A stretch of 64,000 bases of DNA. It comes from CALODP01 sp942492055. Its GTDB lineage: Bacteria > Bacteroidota > Ignavibacteria > Ignavibacteriales > Melioribacteraceae. Below, piece after piece: positions 6,714 to 16,843 of the stretch. Numbering within the stretch: position 1 is the first letter of the stretch; each line of letters starts with the position of its first letter. A program made the position numbers and the translations under genes. The stretch spans positions 186,001 through 250,000 of the forward strand of contig CALODP010000015.1 in assembly GCA_942492055.1 (NCBI GenBank). Direction: 5' to 3'. A model generated the notes under the pieces. It made no database searches and was not told the DNA's origin. It saw only the letters and a program-made list of their open reading frames with translations.

Positions 6714-9563
6714 ATGAAAAAAAATCTACTAATGTCCTTGGTTCTTTGCTCATTGCTATTAGTAACTTCTCTATATGCGGGAAGTACAGGAAAAATTGCA
6801 GGCACGGTTAAAGACCAAGAGACAGGCGAACCCTTACCATTCGCGAATGTTTTTGTTGAAGGCACCAATATGGGTGCGGCAACAGACATGGATGGTAATT
6901 TTGTTATATTGAATCTACCCCCGGGGGTTTATTCTGTAACAGCGTCTATAGTTGGTTTTCAGAAACAAACAATCACAGACGTTAGAGTAAACGTTGACTT
7001 TACAACAAGAATCGCATTTGAGTTATCTACCGGTTCCATTGAAATGGCAGCCGTAATAGTTCAAGGCGAAAGAAACCCACTTATCAGACAAGACCTCACA
7101 AATCCAACAGTAGCAATCACATCAGAAACAATCGACGAATTACCAGTTGATCAAATATCGGATGTAATAAAATTACAAGCTGGTGTTGTTGCCGGTGATG
7201 ATGGTAGTTTGCACTTCCGTGGTGGGTACGGCAATGAAATTGCTTATACTCTTAATGGAGTTTCATTGAATGATCCATACGGAAATAGCCGTTCGGTAGG
7301 ATTAGCTACTAACGCGGTGCAAGAGGTTTCTACTTCTATCGGTACTTTTACCGCTGAGTACGGTAACGCACTATCCGGTATTGTAAACTATGTTACTAAA
7401 GAGGGTGGCGATAAGTATTCCTTTAGTATCAGAAGTTACGCCGGGGATTATGTAACTGACAGAGATGATTTGTTCCAGAACATCGATGATATTGATCCTC
7501 TTAACAGAGGTAGAGTAGAAGCTACATTTGGTGGTCCGATTCCTTTTACCGGTAATAAGGTGAAATTTTTCTTATCAGGAGTCTATGAAAACTTCAAAGG
7601 AAATAAATACGGTAAGAGAATCTATTTGCCAACTGACTCGCACGTAGAAGCTCAGACTTTTAAAGAAGGAGATGACAGAAAAGGAAGTTCAACTTTACCA
7701 TATTATTTTAATCCGTTTAATCCCAATGGTGACGGAACTCCTAGCGGAGATGGGAAATGGGTAGCTATGAATTCCTCTGAAAGCTATAATTTGCAGAGTA
7801 ATGTGTCATGGCAAGTAACAAGTTTGGTTAAATTTAAGGGTGAAGCTCTCTTTAATAAGGGTGAGTATCGTCCTATGAGTAGTTACAGAACTTATAAGTT
7901 CAATCCGGACGGCTACGGAAAACAACACACAGATGGTGTTTTCTTTGGGTTGGATATGACTCATACATTGAATGATAAAGTTTTCTATACAATTAAGGGA
8001 TCTTACGGAAAGAATACTAGTCAGTATTACCTTTATAAAGACAGAAACGATCCGCGATATCTACCGGACGTTTATAGTAAATCAATTGGATTTGCTAGTT
8101 TTGTTTCCGGTGGTACTTCAAACTGGAGAGATTTCAGAGAAACTAAGACTTATACTATAAAGGGTGATGTTGTAGCCCAGATGTGGAGCAATCATGAAGT
8201 TAAGGCCGGTTTCGAATATCGCCAACATGATTTGTACTACGAAGGATATACATTGAAGGTAAGAAGAGCTGACGGTAACGCAGTTAGTGCTTTGGATATG
8301 TTATACAATCCTGCTTTGGAAATAATTAGAAGCAAACCGGATCCATTAACAGAGCCTTCATTAATTACGGAATATGACAAAGATCCTGTAGATGCTGCTG
8401 CGTACATTCAGGATAAGATAGAAATTGACAAAACTTTGATCTTGAATGTCGGTTTACGATACGAGTATTTTGACGCTCAAGCAGAGTATAATCCTGAGTT
8501 GAGTGAAGACTTAAAAGAGTTGCAGAAGGGAAATATAGATCTACACAAGAAAAAAACAAGTGTGAAACAGCATCTTTCGCCTAGAATAGCTATTTCCTAT
8601 CCTATTACCGATAGAGGTATAATTAGATTATCTTATGGACATTTTTATCAGAATGGTTCCTTAAAAAGCTTATATACAAATCCGGAATTTTGGGTAACTA
8701 ATGAAGGGTCTACTCCGACCTTTGGTAACGCAAACGTAAATATGCAGAAATCTGTTCAATACGAAGTTGGTCTGCAACAGCAGCTAACAGATAATTTGAA
8801 AATCGACTTGACAGGTTTTTATAAAGACGTTACTGATTATATCTCATACCAGACAGTGTATACTCCTTCGGGAAGAAGATATAGTGTTCTTTCTAACTTA
8901 GCATATTCAAATGTTCGCGGTGTCACATTGAGTTTCTTGAAAAGAAGAGAAGCCGACGGAATGTTGCAAGCAAGTTTGGATTATACATTCCAAGTTGCCG
9001 AAGGAAATAGAACGGAACCTAGTGCCGATCTATTTTATAGCGAGGAATCCGGAAAGCAAACAGAAATGTATTTAGTGCCACTTAGTTTCGATAGACAACA
9101 TGTGGTAAACGCTTCAGTCCAATTGATTCAGCCTAAGAATTGGACATTAGGAGTTATTGCTAATCTTCAATCAGGTACTCCTTATTGGCCGGTTTTACCA
9201 TCGACTTATGTCCCTATTACTTTCGAACAAAATTCAGCTAGAAAACCTATTCAATGGAATGTTGACTTGAAGTTCGAAAAGTATTTCGAATTTGGGCCAT
9301 TTGAGTATTCAGTATTCGTTCAAGTTAAGAACTTGTTTGATACGGAAAACGAAGCTTCTGTGTATTCCAGTACCGGTCGTGCATTATATAGCTTGGATGA
9401 AGCTGCTAATCCTACAAAATTCAATGACTTGAAGAATAGAATTAGCAGAGGTGATGCCGGAATGTTCGATATGAAAGAAGTCGAAGGATATTATTCAATG
9501 CGTCCTGAGAGAGTTAGTAGTCCGAGAGAGGTTCGTCTTGGATTCTCAGTAATGTTCAACTAA
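6714..9563 (+). CDS. TonB-dependent receptor with carboxypeptidase-regulatory-like N-terminal domain
   Basis: An outer-membrane protein of 949 residues. A signal peptide (residues 1-22) precedes a CarboxypepD_reg-like beta-sandwich ('GKIAGTVKDQETGEPLPFAN', about 23-110). A plug domain ('VIKLQAGVVAGDDGSLHFRG', about 135-235) and a long beta-barrel ending in '..RLGFSVMFN' follow. The aromatic C-terminus is the usual outer-membrane insertion signal. Such receptors import large ligands or export/anchor surface proteins, powered by TonB-ExbBD; a TonB set lies at 43.1-44.8 kb. It overlaps the next frame's first ATG and is probably co-expressed with the large secreted protein and the PorV-like protein downstream. 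The ligand is unknown. Confidence 0.88.
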   Translation: MKKNLLMSLVLCSLLLVTSLYAGSTGKIAGTVKDQETGEPLPFANVFVEGTNMGAATDMDGNFVILNLPPGVYSVTASIVGFQKQTITDVRVNVDFTTRIAFELSTGSIEMAAVIVQGERNPLIRQDLTNPTVAITSETIDELPVDQISDVIKLQAGVVAGDDGSLHFRGGYGNEIAYTLNGVSLNDPYGNSRSVGLATNAVQEVSTSIGTFTAEYGNALSGIVNYVTKEGGDKYSFSIRSYAGDYVTDRDDLFQNIDDIDPLNRGRVEATFGGPIPFTGNKVKFFLSGVYENFKGNKYGKRIYLPTDSHVEAQTFKEGDDRKGSSTLPYYFNPFNPNGDGTPSGDGKWVAMNSSESYNLQSNVSWQVTSLVKFKGEALFNKGEYRPMSSYRTYKFNPDGYGKQHTDGVFFGLDMTHTLNDKVFYTIKGSYGKNTSQYYLYKDRNDPRYLPDVYSKSIGFASFVSGGTSNWRDFRETKTYTIKGDVVAQMWSNHEVKAGFEYRQHDLYYEGYTLKVRRADGNAVSALDMLYNPALEIIRSKPDPLTEPSLITEYDKDPVDAAAYIQDKIEIDKTLILNVGLRYEYFDAQAEYNPELSEDLKELQKGNIDLHKKKTSVKQHLSPRIAISYPITDRGIIRLSYGHFYQNGSLKSLYTNPEFWVTNEGSTPTFGNANVNMQKSVQYEVGLQQQLTDNLKIDLTGFYKDVTDYISYQTVYTPSGRRYSVLSNLAYSNVRGVTLSFLKRREADGMLQASLDYTFQVAEGNRTEPSADLFYSEESGKQTEMYLVPLSFDRQHVVNASVQLIQPKNWTLGVIANLQSGTPYWPVLPSTYVPITFEQNSARKPIQWNVDLKFEKYFEFGPFEYSVFVQVKNLFDTENEASVYSSTGRALYSLDEAANPTKFNDLKNRISRGDAGMFDMKEVEGYYSMRPERVSSPREVRLGFSVMFN

Positions 9564-9589
9564 TGAAAACGAATCATAAGGATATAAAT

Positions 9590-12500
9590 ATGAAATTAAA
9601 AAGTTTCTTGATTTTTATGATTGTGCTTTTGGTTTCCGGTAGCGCTTTTGCGCAAAAGAAAGAGACGAAAGAGTACAATCTCAAAGAGATGTCCTACGAG
9701 GATATGGTAAGGGTATTCGGAGAACAATACACCCTTAGTAAGACGCGTGGGCTCAATAATTCCAAAATTAGAGAGTCTATTATTAGTGGTAATAAAATTA
9801 CTACAGTATTATTTGATTACGCATCAATCTGTAAACCGAACTATTTGGGGCAACAAGCAGACTTAGTATGGAACGGATTAGGATACGGATTTGAATTCGG
9901 GCCTTTAGCTGCGGGTGAAGTAACTGCTGATGACGGAAGTATTCTTCACATAGTTTCCGACTCATTCATTAATTTAAATCAGGGTGATTTTTCTCCTGAT
10001 GGAACTATAAAATGGGGATGGTGGCCAAAGCCAGGTTTTGTTGATACAACTCAAGATGAAATTGCCAGATTGGGTATTCGTGACGAAAATGGGGACGGAA
10101 AACCTGATTCATGGCCTGAAAGCTGGTATTCACAGGGAGCCGGTAAATATATTTGGCCTGCTTTCCTTGGAGATGAAGCTACAGCTCCGGACGAAGAAGT
10201 TTATTATGTTGTAGATGATTTCCAGAATGCCGAATATCCTGAATATTCACCTTTCTTGAACGATACCACCAAAAAGGGCCTTGGCCTTGATATGGAAGTG
10301 AGAGTTCTTCAGTTTAATAATGGATTGGCTGAAGATATTATGTTCTTGGTTTATAAAGTAACAAACGCAAGTGATAAAGAATTATCTAAGCTTTATTTTG
10401 GTATGCATGGTGATCCTCACGTCGGTGGATCTTCCGATTATAGTGATGATAGAGCAGATTTCATCGGTAACGATGGAAATACGGTAACTGGCCCTCAGAA
10501 TATTTCACAGAAAGCAAGAAGTATGGTTTATTGCTGGGATGAGGATAATAAAGGTATAGGACAAAGAGTTACCGGATATTTCGGATGGAAGTTTTTAGAG
10601 TCTCCTTCTAATGATAAGAATGCTGAGGATGATGATCAAGATGGAATAATTGATGAATCACCTTTTAACTCTGCAGGTAGATTTTTAAAAAATGAAATTC
10701 CTTCGTACATCAATGATATGGATGCTTATGTTGAGCTTTACGGTGCACATAAAGATCATTTTTATGGTGATGAAGATGGTGACTGGAACCCTGAAACTGA
10801 TGATGTTGGTATTGATGGTATAGGTCCTGAGTCTGATAATTATCCAGGTCCTGATTTCGGTGAGGGGGATGGAAAACCTTCTCAAGGATGGTATTCCGAT
10901 CTAAACGGAAATGGTGCTTTTGATCCGGAAGAAGTTACTACATTAAGTGAGGAAAGAGCCGAAGGACAGAAATGGGCAGGTTCCGAACCAAACTTCGGTA
11001 TGAGAGACGTTTCCGAGTCAGATCAATTAGGATTGACAGCTTTTACAGCCGCTGTTTATGGAAACTCTACTAATGTACCTAAAGAAGATGATAAAATGTG
11101 GGAATGGTTGTCTTCTGATTCCATAAAGACTGATCAGGAACTTATTAAGAACAAAGGGGATAACGTATTTAATTTCGGTACCGGTCCAATGGTTCTTAAA
11201 TCGGGTGAATCTCAAAGATTCTCCATGGCTATTCTTTTCGGTAATGACCTAGATGATCTTATTCTCAACGCCAAGACATCTACCGATATTTTGGACGCGG
11301 ATTACAGATTTGCGACTCCTCCGGACAAGCCTAATGTTACAGCAGTTGCCGGGGATGGAAGAGTTACACTGTATTGGGATACAAAGGCTGAGGAATCAAT
11401 TGAGCCACTTACCGGTAAAAAGGACTTTCAGGGATATAAGATCTACAGATCTAGAGACTATACTTTCTCTGATTTATACAAAATTACAGATGGTAACGGA
11501 AATCCTTTCTTAGCTAAACCAATGGTGCAATATGATTTGGATGACTCCTTATCGGGATATTCCAAAGTTGAATACGCAGGTAGAGCTGTAAAATATTTCT
11601 TAGGAAATAATACAGGTTTGGTTCATGAGTTTGTTGATTCAACTGTTACAAATGGTGTGAAATATTTCTATGCAGTAGTAGCATACGACTCAGGTATTGA
11701 ATATGATGATTACGGTAGTGGTATTCCTCCTTCGGAAACTCAAATGGTTATTGAAAGAGACCCAATTACTACTGTATTGACTTATGATGTCAATACTGTC
11801 GAGGTTATACCAAACGGAAAAGCATCAGGATTAGTTGACGCATCCGCGGGAATCGATGGTACTCCTGAGTTATTAAATAGTAACTCTACCGGTAAATTAG
11901 CCGTTAAGATTTATGAAGAAAATAAAGTAGAAGACAAACTCTTCTTTGTTAAATTCTCTGATGAGAAAACATATAGTGTTTACGATTCAACCGGAATAAA
12001 AGAGTCTTTCGTATCAAAAGACACTGTATTTGTTGCTCTAAGCAAACAGAATATAGAATTGAAATCTGTTAAAGTTTACGATTCCGGTAAAAATCTTGTT
12101 GATCCTTCCAAATACATTGTAAAAGATCTTGAAGGAAAAATTAAGGGAGCTTACGCAAACGCTCTGCCTAAAGGGGAAGTATATAATGTTGAATACACAT
12201 ATTATCCGGTAAAGGATAGTAAGTTAGTAAACTCCGAAGATTATAATCCTACTTTTGATGGAATGCGTTTGTTTGTTAAAGCGGATCAGCTTGATTTGGA
12301 TCTTGAAAATTCCAGTTGGAATAAAGAGTCAGAAAATACTATTGTAGATAGTATTCAATGGAGTAGCTCCAATAAAGATTATGTTGGCTCACCTCATACA
12401 CAATACAGAACCGACTGGGAAGTCAGATGGCTTGATGTTGATACTTTGGCCGACGGTAGTTGGACAAATGTAGGTGATACGGCAATGTCAACATTTGGTA

Positions 12501-13213
12501 AACAAGTAGTTTGCCCGTTTGAAATTTATAATGTTTGGGAGACCGACGAAAACGGGAACCAAATAAAAGGTAATTTCCTTGTTCATGAAGATCCGAAATC
12601 TGCTGATGCGAAAAACGGACGTTGGGATTGGGGAGAAGCTATTCTTCTCAGACCTACAGACGCAAAAGAGGCAACTGTTTCTTATTTCATGACATTCAAA
12701 CTGCCTTCTCCAACTATGAAGCTTGATACTGTTGAGGTTGGAGATACTATTCGTGTTGATACATTGGAAATTCCTGCTGACATCAAGTTACCTAAGAAAG
12801 GGGATGTCTATACAGTGAAAACAACAAAACCATTTAGAGAAGGGGATATTTACAAATTCGAAACAAAAGCTTTGGAAATGAATAATACTAATGCCAAGGC
12901 CGGTTTGGATGATATCTATGTTGTTCCTAACCCTTATGTTGCTTACAGTGTTTATGAAGAACCTGGAAGAACTTCAGACAAACGTGGAGATAGAGTACTT
13001 CAATTCCATAATCTGCCTCCGCAATGTACAATTCGTGTTTATACGGTTGTCGGTGATTTAGTACAGACAATTAATAAAGATGATAATAGTTCAATTGCTA
13101 CTTGGGACTTACTCTCTTTCGAGGGACAGAGAATAGCGTATGGTATATACATATTCCATGTTGATGTTCCGGGTGTTGGTGAAAAAATAGGCAGATTTGC
13201 GGTTATAAAATAA
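9590..13213 (+). CDS. Large secreted surface protein, partner of the TonB receptor
   Basis: The start is placed at ATG 9590, where AAGGA lies 8 bases upstream and a clean signal peptide begins (MKLKSFLIFMIVLLVSG..AFAQ); an earlier in-frame ATG at 9563 would put nine charged residues in front. The mature part of 1,207 residues contains acidic calcium-type loops ('DENGDGKPDSWPE', 'DEDGDWNPETDD'). It has a fibronectin-III-like stretch ('PPDKPNVTAVAGDGRVTLYW', about 580-730) and a C-terminal module ('DDIYVVPNPYVAYS...GRFAVIK') that resembles a sorting/FlgD-like domain. Its place between a TonB-type receptor and a PorV-like protein suggests a surface protein handled by both. The substrate is unknown. 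Confidence 0.7.
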   Translation: MKLKSFLIFMIVLLVSGSAFAQKKETKEYNLKEMSYEDMVRVFGEQYTLSKTRGLNNSKIRESIISGNKITTVLFDYASICKPNYLGQQADLVWNGLGYGFEFGPLAAGEVTADDGSILHIVSDSFINLNQGDFSPDGTIKWGWWPKPGFVDTTQDEIARLGIRDENGDGKPDSWPESWYSQGAGKYIWPAFLGDEATAPDEEVYYVVDDFQNAEYPEYSPFLNDTTKKGLGLDMEVRVLQFNNGLAEDIMFLVYKVTNASDKELSKLYFGMHGDPHVGGSSDYSDDRADFIGNDGNTVTGPQNISQKARSMVYCWDEDNKGIGQRVTGYFGWKFLESPSNDKNAEDDDQDGIIDESPFNSAGRFLKNEIPSYINDMDAYVELYGAHKDHFYGDEDGDWNPETDDVGIDGIGPESDNYPGPDFGEGDGKPSQGWYSDLNGNGAFDPEEVTTLSEERAEGQKWAGSEPNFGMRDVSESDQLGLTAFTAAVYGNSTNVPKEDDKMWEWLSSDSIKTDQELIKNKGDNVFNFGTGPMVLKSGESQRFSMAILFGNDLDDLILNAKTSTDILDADYRFATPPDKPNVTAVAGDGRVTLYWDTKAEESIEPLTGKKDFQGYKIYRSRDYTFSDLYKITDGNGNPFLAKPMVQYDLDDSLSGYSKVEYAGRAVKYFLGNNTGLVHEFVDSTVTNGVKYFYAVVAYDSGIEYDDYGSGIPPSETQMVIERDPITTVLTYDVNTVEVIPNGKASGLVDASAGIDGTPELLNSNSTGKLAVKIYEENKVEDKLFFVKFSDEKTYSVYDSTGIKESFVSKDTVFVALSKQNIELKSVKVYDSGKNLVDPSKYIVKDLEGKIKGAYANALPKGEVYNVEYTYYPVKDSKLVNSEDYNPTFDGMRLFVKADQLDLDLENSSWNKESENTIVDSIQWSSSNKDYVGSPHTQYRTDWEVRWLDVDTLADGSWTNVGDTAMSTFGKQVVCPFEIYNVWETDENGNQIKGNFLVHEDPKSADAKNGRWDWGEAILLRPTDAKEATVSYFMTFKLPSPTMKLDTVEVGDTIRVDTLEIPADIKLPKKGDVYTVKTTKPFREGDIYKFETKALEMNNTNAKAGLDDIYVVPNPYVAYSVYEEPGRTSDKRGDRVLQFHNLPPQCTIRVYTVVGDLVQTINKDDNSSIATWDLLSFEGQRIAYGIYIFHVDVPGVGEKIGRFAVIK

Positions 13214-13255
13214 TTGGTACCAAAGGTATCTTAATTATAACGGAGGAAATTATTC

Positions 13256-14293
13256 ATGAAATTAAATAAAATAATAGGCTATTTCTTAATCTTGGCACTA
13301 TGCATTGTGTCCAACGATTTCGCGCAGCTCAGCAGCGGTACTTCTCGAGTAGGTACTACTGCAGGCCAGTTCCTTAAGATTGGAGCCGGGGCTAGAGCTA
13401 TCGGTATGGGTGAGGCTTTTACTGCCTTTGGTACCGATGTTTACTCAATTTATTATAATCCTGCCGGGCTTGCCCGCGGAACAAAACAAACTGAAATGAC
13501 TTTCAACCATGCAGAATGGTTAGCCGATATGAGTTATGATTTCGCCGCAGCTGTTTTTAACATGGGTGATTTCGGTTCCTTGGCAGCTAGTTTTACTTCT
13601 CTGTCTGTTCCGGAAGATCTTGTAAGAACAGAAGCTGCTCCTGAAGGGGACGGTAGAAAATTTGATGCAGGCTTCATGGCAATTGGTGTTGCTTATTCCA
13701 AGAATCTTACTGACAGATTTTCAGTAGGTTTTCAAGGTAAATATATCAGAGAATCTATCTGGAATAGTAGCGCTAGCGGATTCGCATTGGATTTAGGTAC
13801 TTTCTATGTAACACCTTTTAACGATATGGTAATCGGTGCATCTATCTCTAATTTCGGTTCTACTATGAAATTGGATGGTAGAGATAACAAATTCAACACT
13901 GATCCTAACGATGATATGAATAGTGGTCCTAACCAGATTCCTGCTAATTACGAATTAAATGATTATGATCTCCCTTTGACATTCAGAATCGGCTTGTCAA
14001 TGAACATAATAAAAACTCGCTATTTCAGAGTTAGCGGTGCGGTTGACGCTTTGCATCCGAACGATAACACTGAGTATATGAATTGCGGTTCCGAAATCGC
14101 TTACGACGAAATGTTTTTCGTAAGAGTCGGTTACAAATCGTTGTTCAAAGATAATAGCGAAGAAGGATTAACATTTGGTGGCGGTATCAAATATGCTATG
14201 GATAACGGTATGGAAATTATGGTTAACTATGGTTACGCTGATTACGGTCGTTTGGAAAATGTTCAATTCTTTGATGTAAGCTTAGGATTCTAA
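13256..14293 (+). CDS. PorV/PorQ-family outer-membrane protein (UPF0164)
   Basis: A protein of 345 residues with a signal peptide and the family's hallmark 'GQFLKIGAGARAIGMGEAFT' near residues 35-54. 'SIYYNPAGLARG' follows, then a FadL-like beta-barrel with an aromatic C-terminus ('FFDVSLGF'). PorV carries type IX cargo from the translocon to the attachment complex at the cell surface; other members of this family form simple channels. Several sorting-domain proteins in this window make the type IX role plausible, but PorV proper is one of many paralogues in this clade, so the exact role is inferred. It follows the big secreted protein by 42 bases and is closed by a strong terminator. Confidence 0.78.
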   Translation: MKLNKIIGYFLILALCIVSNDFAQLSSGTSRVGTTAGQFLKIGAGARAIGMGEAFTAFGTDVYSIYYNPAGLARGTKQTEMTFNHAEWLADMSYDFAAAVFNMGDFGSLAASFTSLSVPEDLVRTEAAPEGDGRKFDAGFMAIGVAYSKNLTDRFSVGFQGKYIRESIWNSSASGFALDLGTFYVTPFNDMVIGASISNFGSTMKLDGRDNKFNTDPNDDMNSGPNQIPANYELNDYDLPLTFRIGLSMNIIKTRYFRVSGAVDALHPNDNTEYMNCGSEIAYDEMFFVRVGYKSLFKDNSEEGLTFGGGIKYAMDNGMEIMVNYGYADYGRLENVQFFDVSLGF

Positions 14294-14318
14294 TTAGTTA
14301 TATATAATTCCTAATTGA

Positions 14319-14353
14319 AGGGGCTATCTCAAATGAGGTAGCCCCTTTTTTAT
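14319..14353 (+). terminator. Rho-independent terminator of the receptor/PorV operon
   Basis: GGGGCTATCTC pairs with GAGGTAGCCCC around AAAT and is followed by six T. It lies about 25 bases after the PorV-like stop. Confidence 0.9.
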
Positions 14354-14493
14354 GAGCTAAATCTCTTTTTTGCTCTAAGCCCATAGCTTAGACTACTAAT
14401 AATGGAACTCTGAACCAGAATGTCGGGATCCATGATTCGAAAAAATAAGCAGCATGAATTAAAAGCGTAACCCGTAAACCGGAGAAATTCCGG

Positions 14494-14602
14494 TGTAGAT
14501 ACGGAGTAAACACAACCTAGATATGGAGCAAATCCAACCGAGATATTTAGTAAATCTAACCTAGATATTGAGAAAACTCATTCAAGGTATAGAGTAATCA
14601 TG
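14494..14602. repeat. Tandem array, 22-bp unit, family E
   Basis: Five units like CTAGATATGGAG start near 14496, 14518, 14540, 14562 and 14584, each 22 bases apart, with strong drift ('CTAGATATTGAG', 'CGAGATATTTAG'). The array sits in the 413-base gap between two convergent genes. Apart from the two terminators, nothing else is recognised in the gap. Confidence 0.7.
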
Positions 14603-14649
14603 GTAAAAGGATGAAGCAAGACTGCTTCAAAGTCGCAAAGAGGTTGGTA

Positions 14650-14688
14650 AAGAAAATAAAAGAAGGCTGCCATAGAGATGGCAACCTT
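14650..14688 (-). terminator. Rho-independent terminator of the RCC1-repeat gene
   Basis: On the minus strand GGTTGCCAT pairs with ATGGCAGCC around CTCT and is followed by TTCTTTTATTTT. It starts about 20 bases after the stop. Confidence 0.85.
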
Positions 14689-14706
14689 TAGTTTATATCT
14701 AAACAG

Positions 14707-16467
14707 TTACTTAACTAAGAGCATTTTCTTTTCCATAACATTCTTACCGGCAGATAATCTGTAAATGTAGGTTCCGCTAGCTAATTTATCGGCATTAAAT
14801 GATTGGGAGTGTTGGCCCGCGTTCATAGTTTTGTTATTTATCAGAACAGCAACTTCCTCTCCCAGAAGATTGTAGATTTTCAAACTCACCCTTGTATCTT
14901 CGGTTAAACCGAACTTAATTGTAGTCGAAGGATTAAAAGGATTCGGGTAGTTTTGCTCCAACTCAATTTCCGAAGGGATTGGTGACGATATTTCAATCTC
15001 TTTTGAGTATTCATATTTCCCATCTGTATCAATCTGTTTTAAACGATATTTTACTTTTCCGGCGATAGGAGAGTTATCTGTAAAGGAATAATCCAATGTT
15101 GCGTTACTATTACCGTTTCCATCAACGAACCCTATCTTTTCCCATGTCGAATTGGAAGAGGATTTCTGAATTTCGAAACCGTAGTTGTTTAATTCGGTTG
15201 CGGTTTGCCATGATAATTTCACTTTACCATCAACAACCAAGGCGGAGAATGATGTTAACTCAACCGGAAGAGGAGCACCGGATACTTCCACCGGAACACT
15301 ACTATTATCGGTTGTATTGTTGCCAAGTGCTCCGGTCATATTAAAGCCCCAACAATATACCGTTCCGTCCGAGCCCAAAGCTATGGTGTGATATTCACCG
15401 CAACCAATAGCAGTAATTGTTTTACCCGAGAGAACTCCGTCCGTATAAACTGCTACCGGTATTTTACTGTCTGTTGTTGAATTGTTTCCTAAAGTTCCTG
15501 CTCCGTTTGATCCCCACGCGTAAACGGTACCATCAGAAGCAAGAGCTACGGAATGGAGTTGCCCAGCAGCGACAGCGGTCATGGTTTTACCCGATAATAC
15601 TCCTGTTGTGTCAACTGTTAATGGAACAAGAGTACCTGAAGATGAACTATCTCCTAATTGAGAACTAGAGTTAGTTCCCCAACAGTAAATTCTTCCCTCA
15701 GTCGAAACTGCCAAAGTGTGTCTGGAGCCTCCGGTAATTGCTGTCAGGGATTTACCCGATAAAACCCCGGAAGTATTTACCGCCACAGGAACCGAGCTAT
15801 CGGTAGTCGAATTATTTCCTAATTGACCATCCGAATTGCTACCCCATGTGTAAACTGCGCCGTCCGAATCGATGGCTATTGAGTGATTGGAACCTGCCGC
15901 TATTTTTGTAATAGTTTTACCTGCCAAAACCCCTGAAGTATTAACTGCTACCGGAATTGAGCTGTCTGTTGTACTATTATTTCCAAGTTGTCCGTCACCA
16001 TTCCAGCCCCACGCGTAAACTGTTCCGTCTGAGGCTAATGCCAAAGTATGAGATCCACCGGTTGCGATAGCGGTAATTGTTTTTCCTGATAATACTCCAT
16101 CGGAATAAACCGCTACAGGAGCGATTCGGGATGTTGTTGAATTATCCCCGAGTTGTCCCTGACCATTGGCTCCCCATGAATAGACTGTTCCATCGGAGGC
16201 CAGAGCTATTGAATATGAATTCCCCGCACCTACAGCTGTAATAGTTTTACCTGAGAGAACTCCGGCAGTATAAGCTACTACCGGAACCGAGCTGCTTGTT
16301 GTGGTGCTATCACCGAAGGAGCCTGCACTGTTGTCCCCCCATGAATAAACCAGCCCTGCATTATTAACTGATATTGTGTGCCACGAAAATCCGGTTCCGA
16401 TTGCCTGGCCATTTGTTGTGCCGTATAAAAATAATACAGCAAGAAGAGTAGTAACTATCTTTCCCAT
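14707..16467 (-). CDS. Secreted RCC1-repeat protein with T9SS-type sorting domain
   Basis: A protein of 586 residues. A signal peptide (1-20) is followed by seven RCC1 repeats of about 55 residues (25-400), each with 'WGxNxxGQLG' and 'SGKTITAI..G..HTLALASDGTVY'. They should close into a seven-bladed beta-propeller. A fibronectin-like linker ('PLPVELTSFSALVVDGKVKL', about 405-500) and a C-terminal sorting module ('QNYPNPFNPSTTIKFGL', ending 'KKMLLVK') follow. RCC1 propellers bind protein or carbohydrate partners; in bacteria most are surface proteins of unknown ligand. Blades differ by few substitutions, which suggests recent duplication within the gene. It is a single gene with its own terminator. 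Confidence 0.88.
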   Translation of the reverse strand: MGKIVTTLLAVLFLYGTTNGQAIGTGFSWHTISVNNAGLVYSWGDNSAGSFGDSTTTSSSVPVVAYTAGVLSGKTITAVGAGNSYSIALASDGTVYSWGANGQGQLGDNSTTSRIAPVAVYSDGVLSGKTITAIATGGSHTLALASDGTVYAWGWNGDGQLGNNSTTDSSIPVAVNTSGVLAGKTITKIAAGSNHSIAIDSDGAVYTWGSNSDGQLGNNSTTDSSVPVAVNTSGVLSGKSLTAITGGSRHTLAVSTEGRIYCWGTNSSSQLGDSSSSGTLVPLTVDTTGVLSGKTMTAVAAGQLHSVALASDGTVYAWGSNGAGTLGNNSTTDSKIPVAVYTDGVLSGKTITAIGCGEYHTIALGSDGTVYCWGFNMTGALGNNTTDNSSVPVEVSGAPLPVELTSFSALVVDGKVKLSWQTATELNNYGFEIQKSSSNSTWEKIGFVDGNGNSNATLDYSFTDNSPIAGKVKYRLKQIDTDGKYEYSKEIEISSPIPSEIELEQNYPNPFNPSTTIKFGLTEDTRVSLKIYNLLGEEVAVLINNKTMNAGQHSQSFNADKLASGTYIYRLSAGKNVMEKKMLLVK

Positions 16468-16802
16468 AATAACCCCTATTTATATATGAATAGATCAGTA
16501 AAGAATTATCATTTAGGGAGAAAAGGAATTTATTGCTCATTAGTGCGTTTTTTATTTCTTAGTTCCCAACATGTTGAAGAAATAGTTAGTTCTGGTTCAC
16601 TAAAGCTAATTAGGTAGAAAATTCATTTTATTGAAATGAAGTGTAATTGGAAATAACAGAAGTAAATATGCCATTGGTACTAATCCTAAAGAGTGGATGT
16701 AAAAAATTAGTCTTTATTCAGGTCAACGAAATAATTTCGCTTAATAAGAATATTATTCATAGAGCTGATCTGTTGCATAGAAAATTCTCATAACCAAACG
16801 GA

Positions 16803-16841
16803 GCAGGCTAACATACTGTAAAGCTATTTCAGGACAGGATC
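16803..16841. repeat. Conserved flank of family B array, copy 1
   Basis: Read on the minus strand this stretch contains CTGAAATAGCTTTACAGTA followed by TGTTAGC. Almost the same bases end the array at 26.2-26.5 kb, in the opposite orientation. This marks the two arrays as copies of one larger unit. Confidence 0.75.
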
Positions 16842-16843
16842 TT

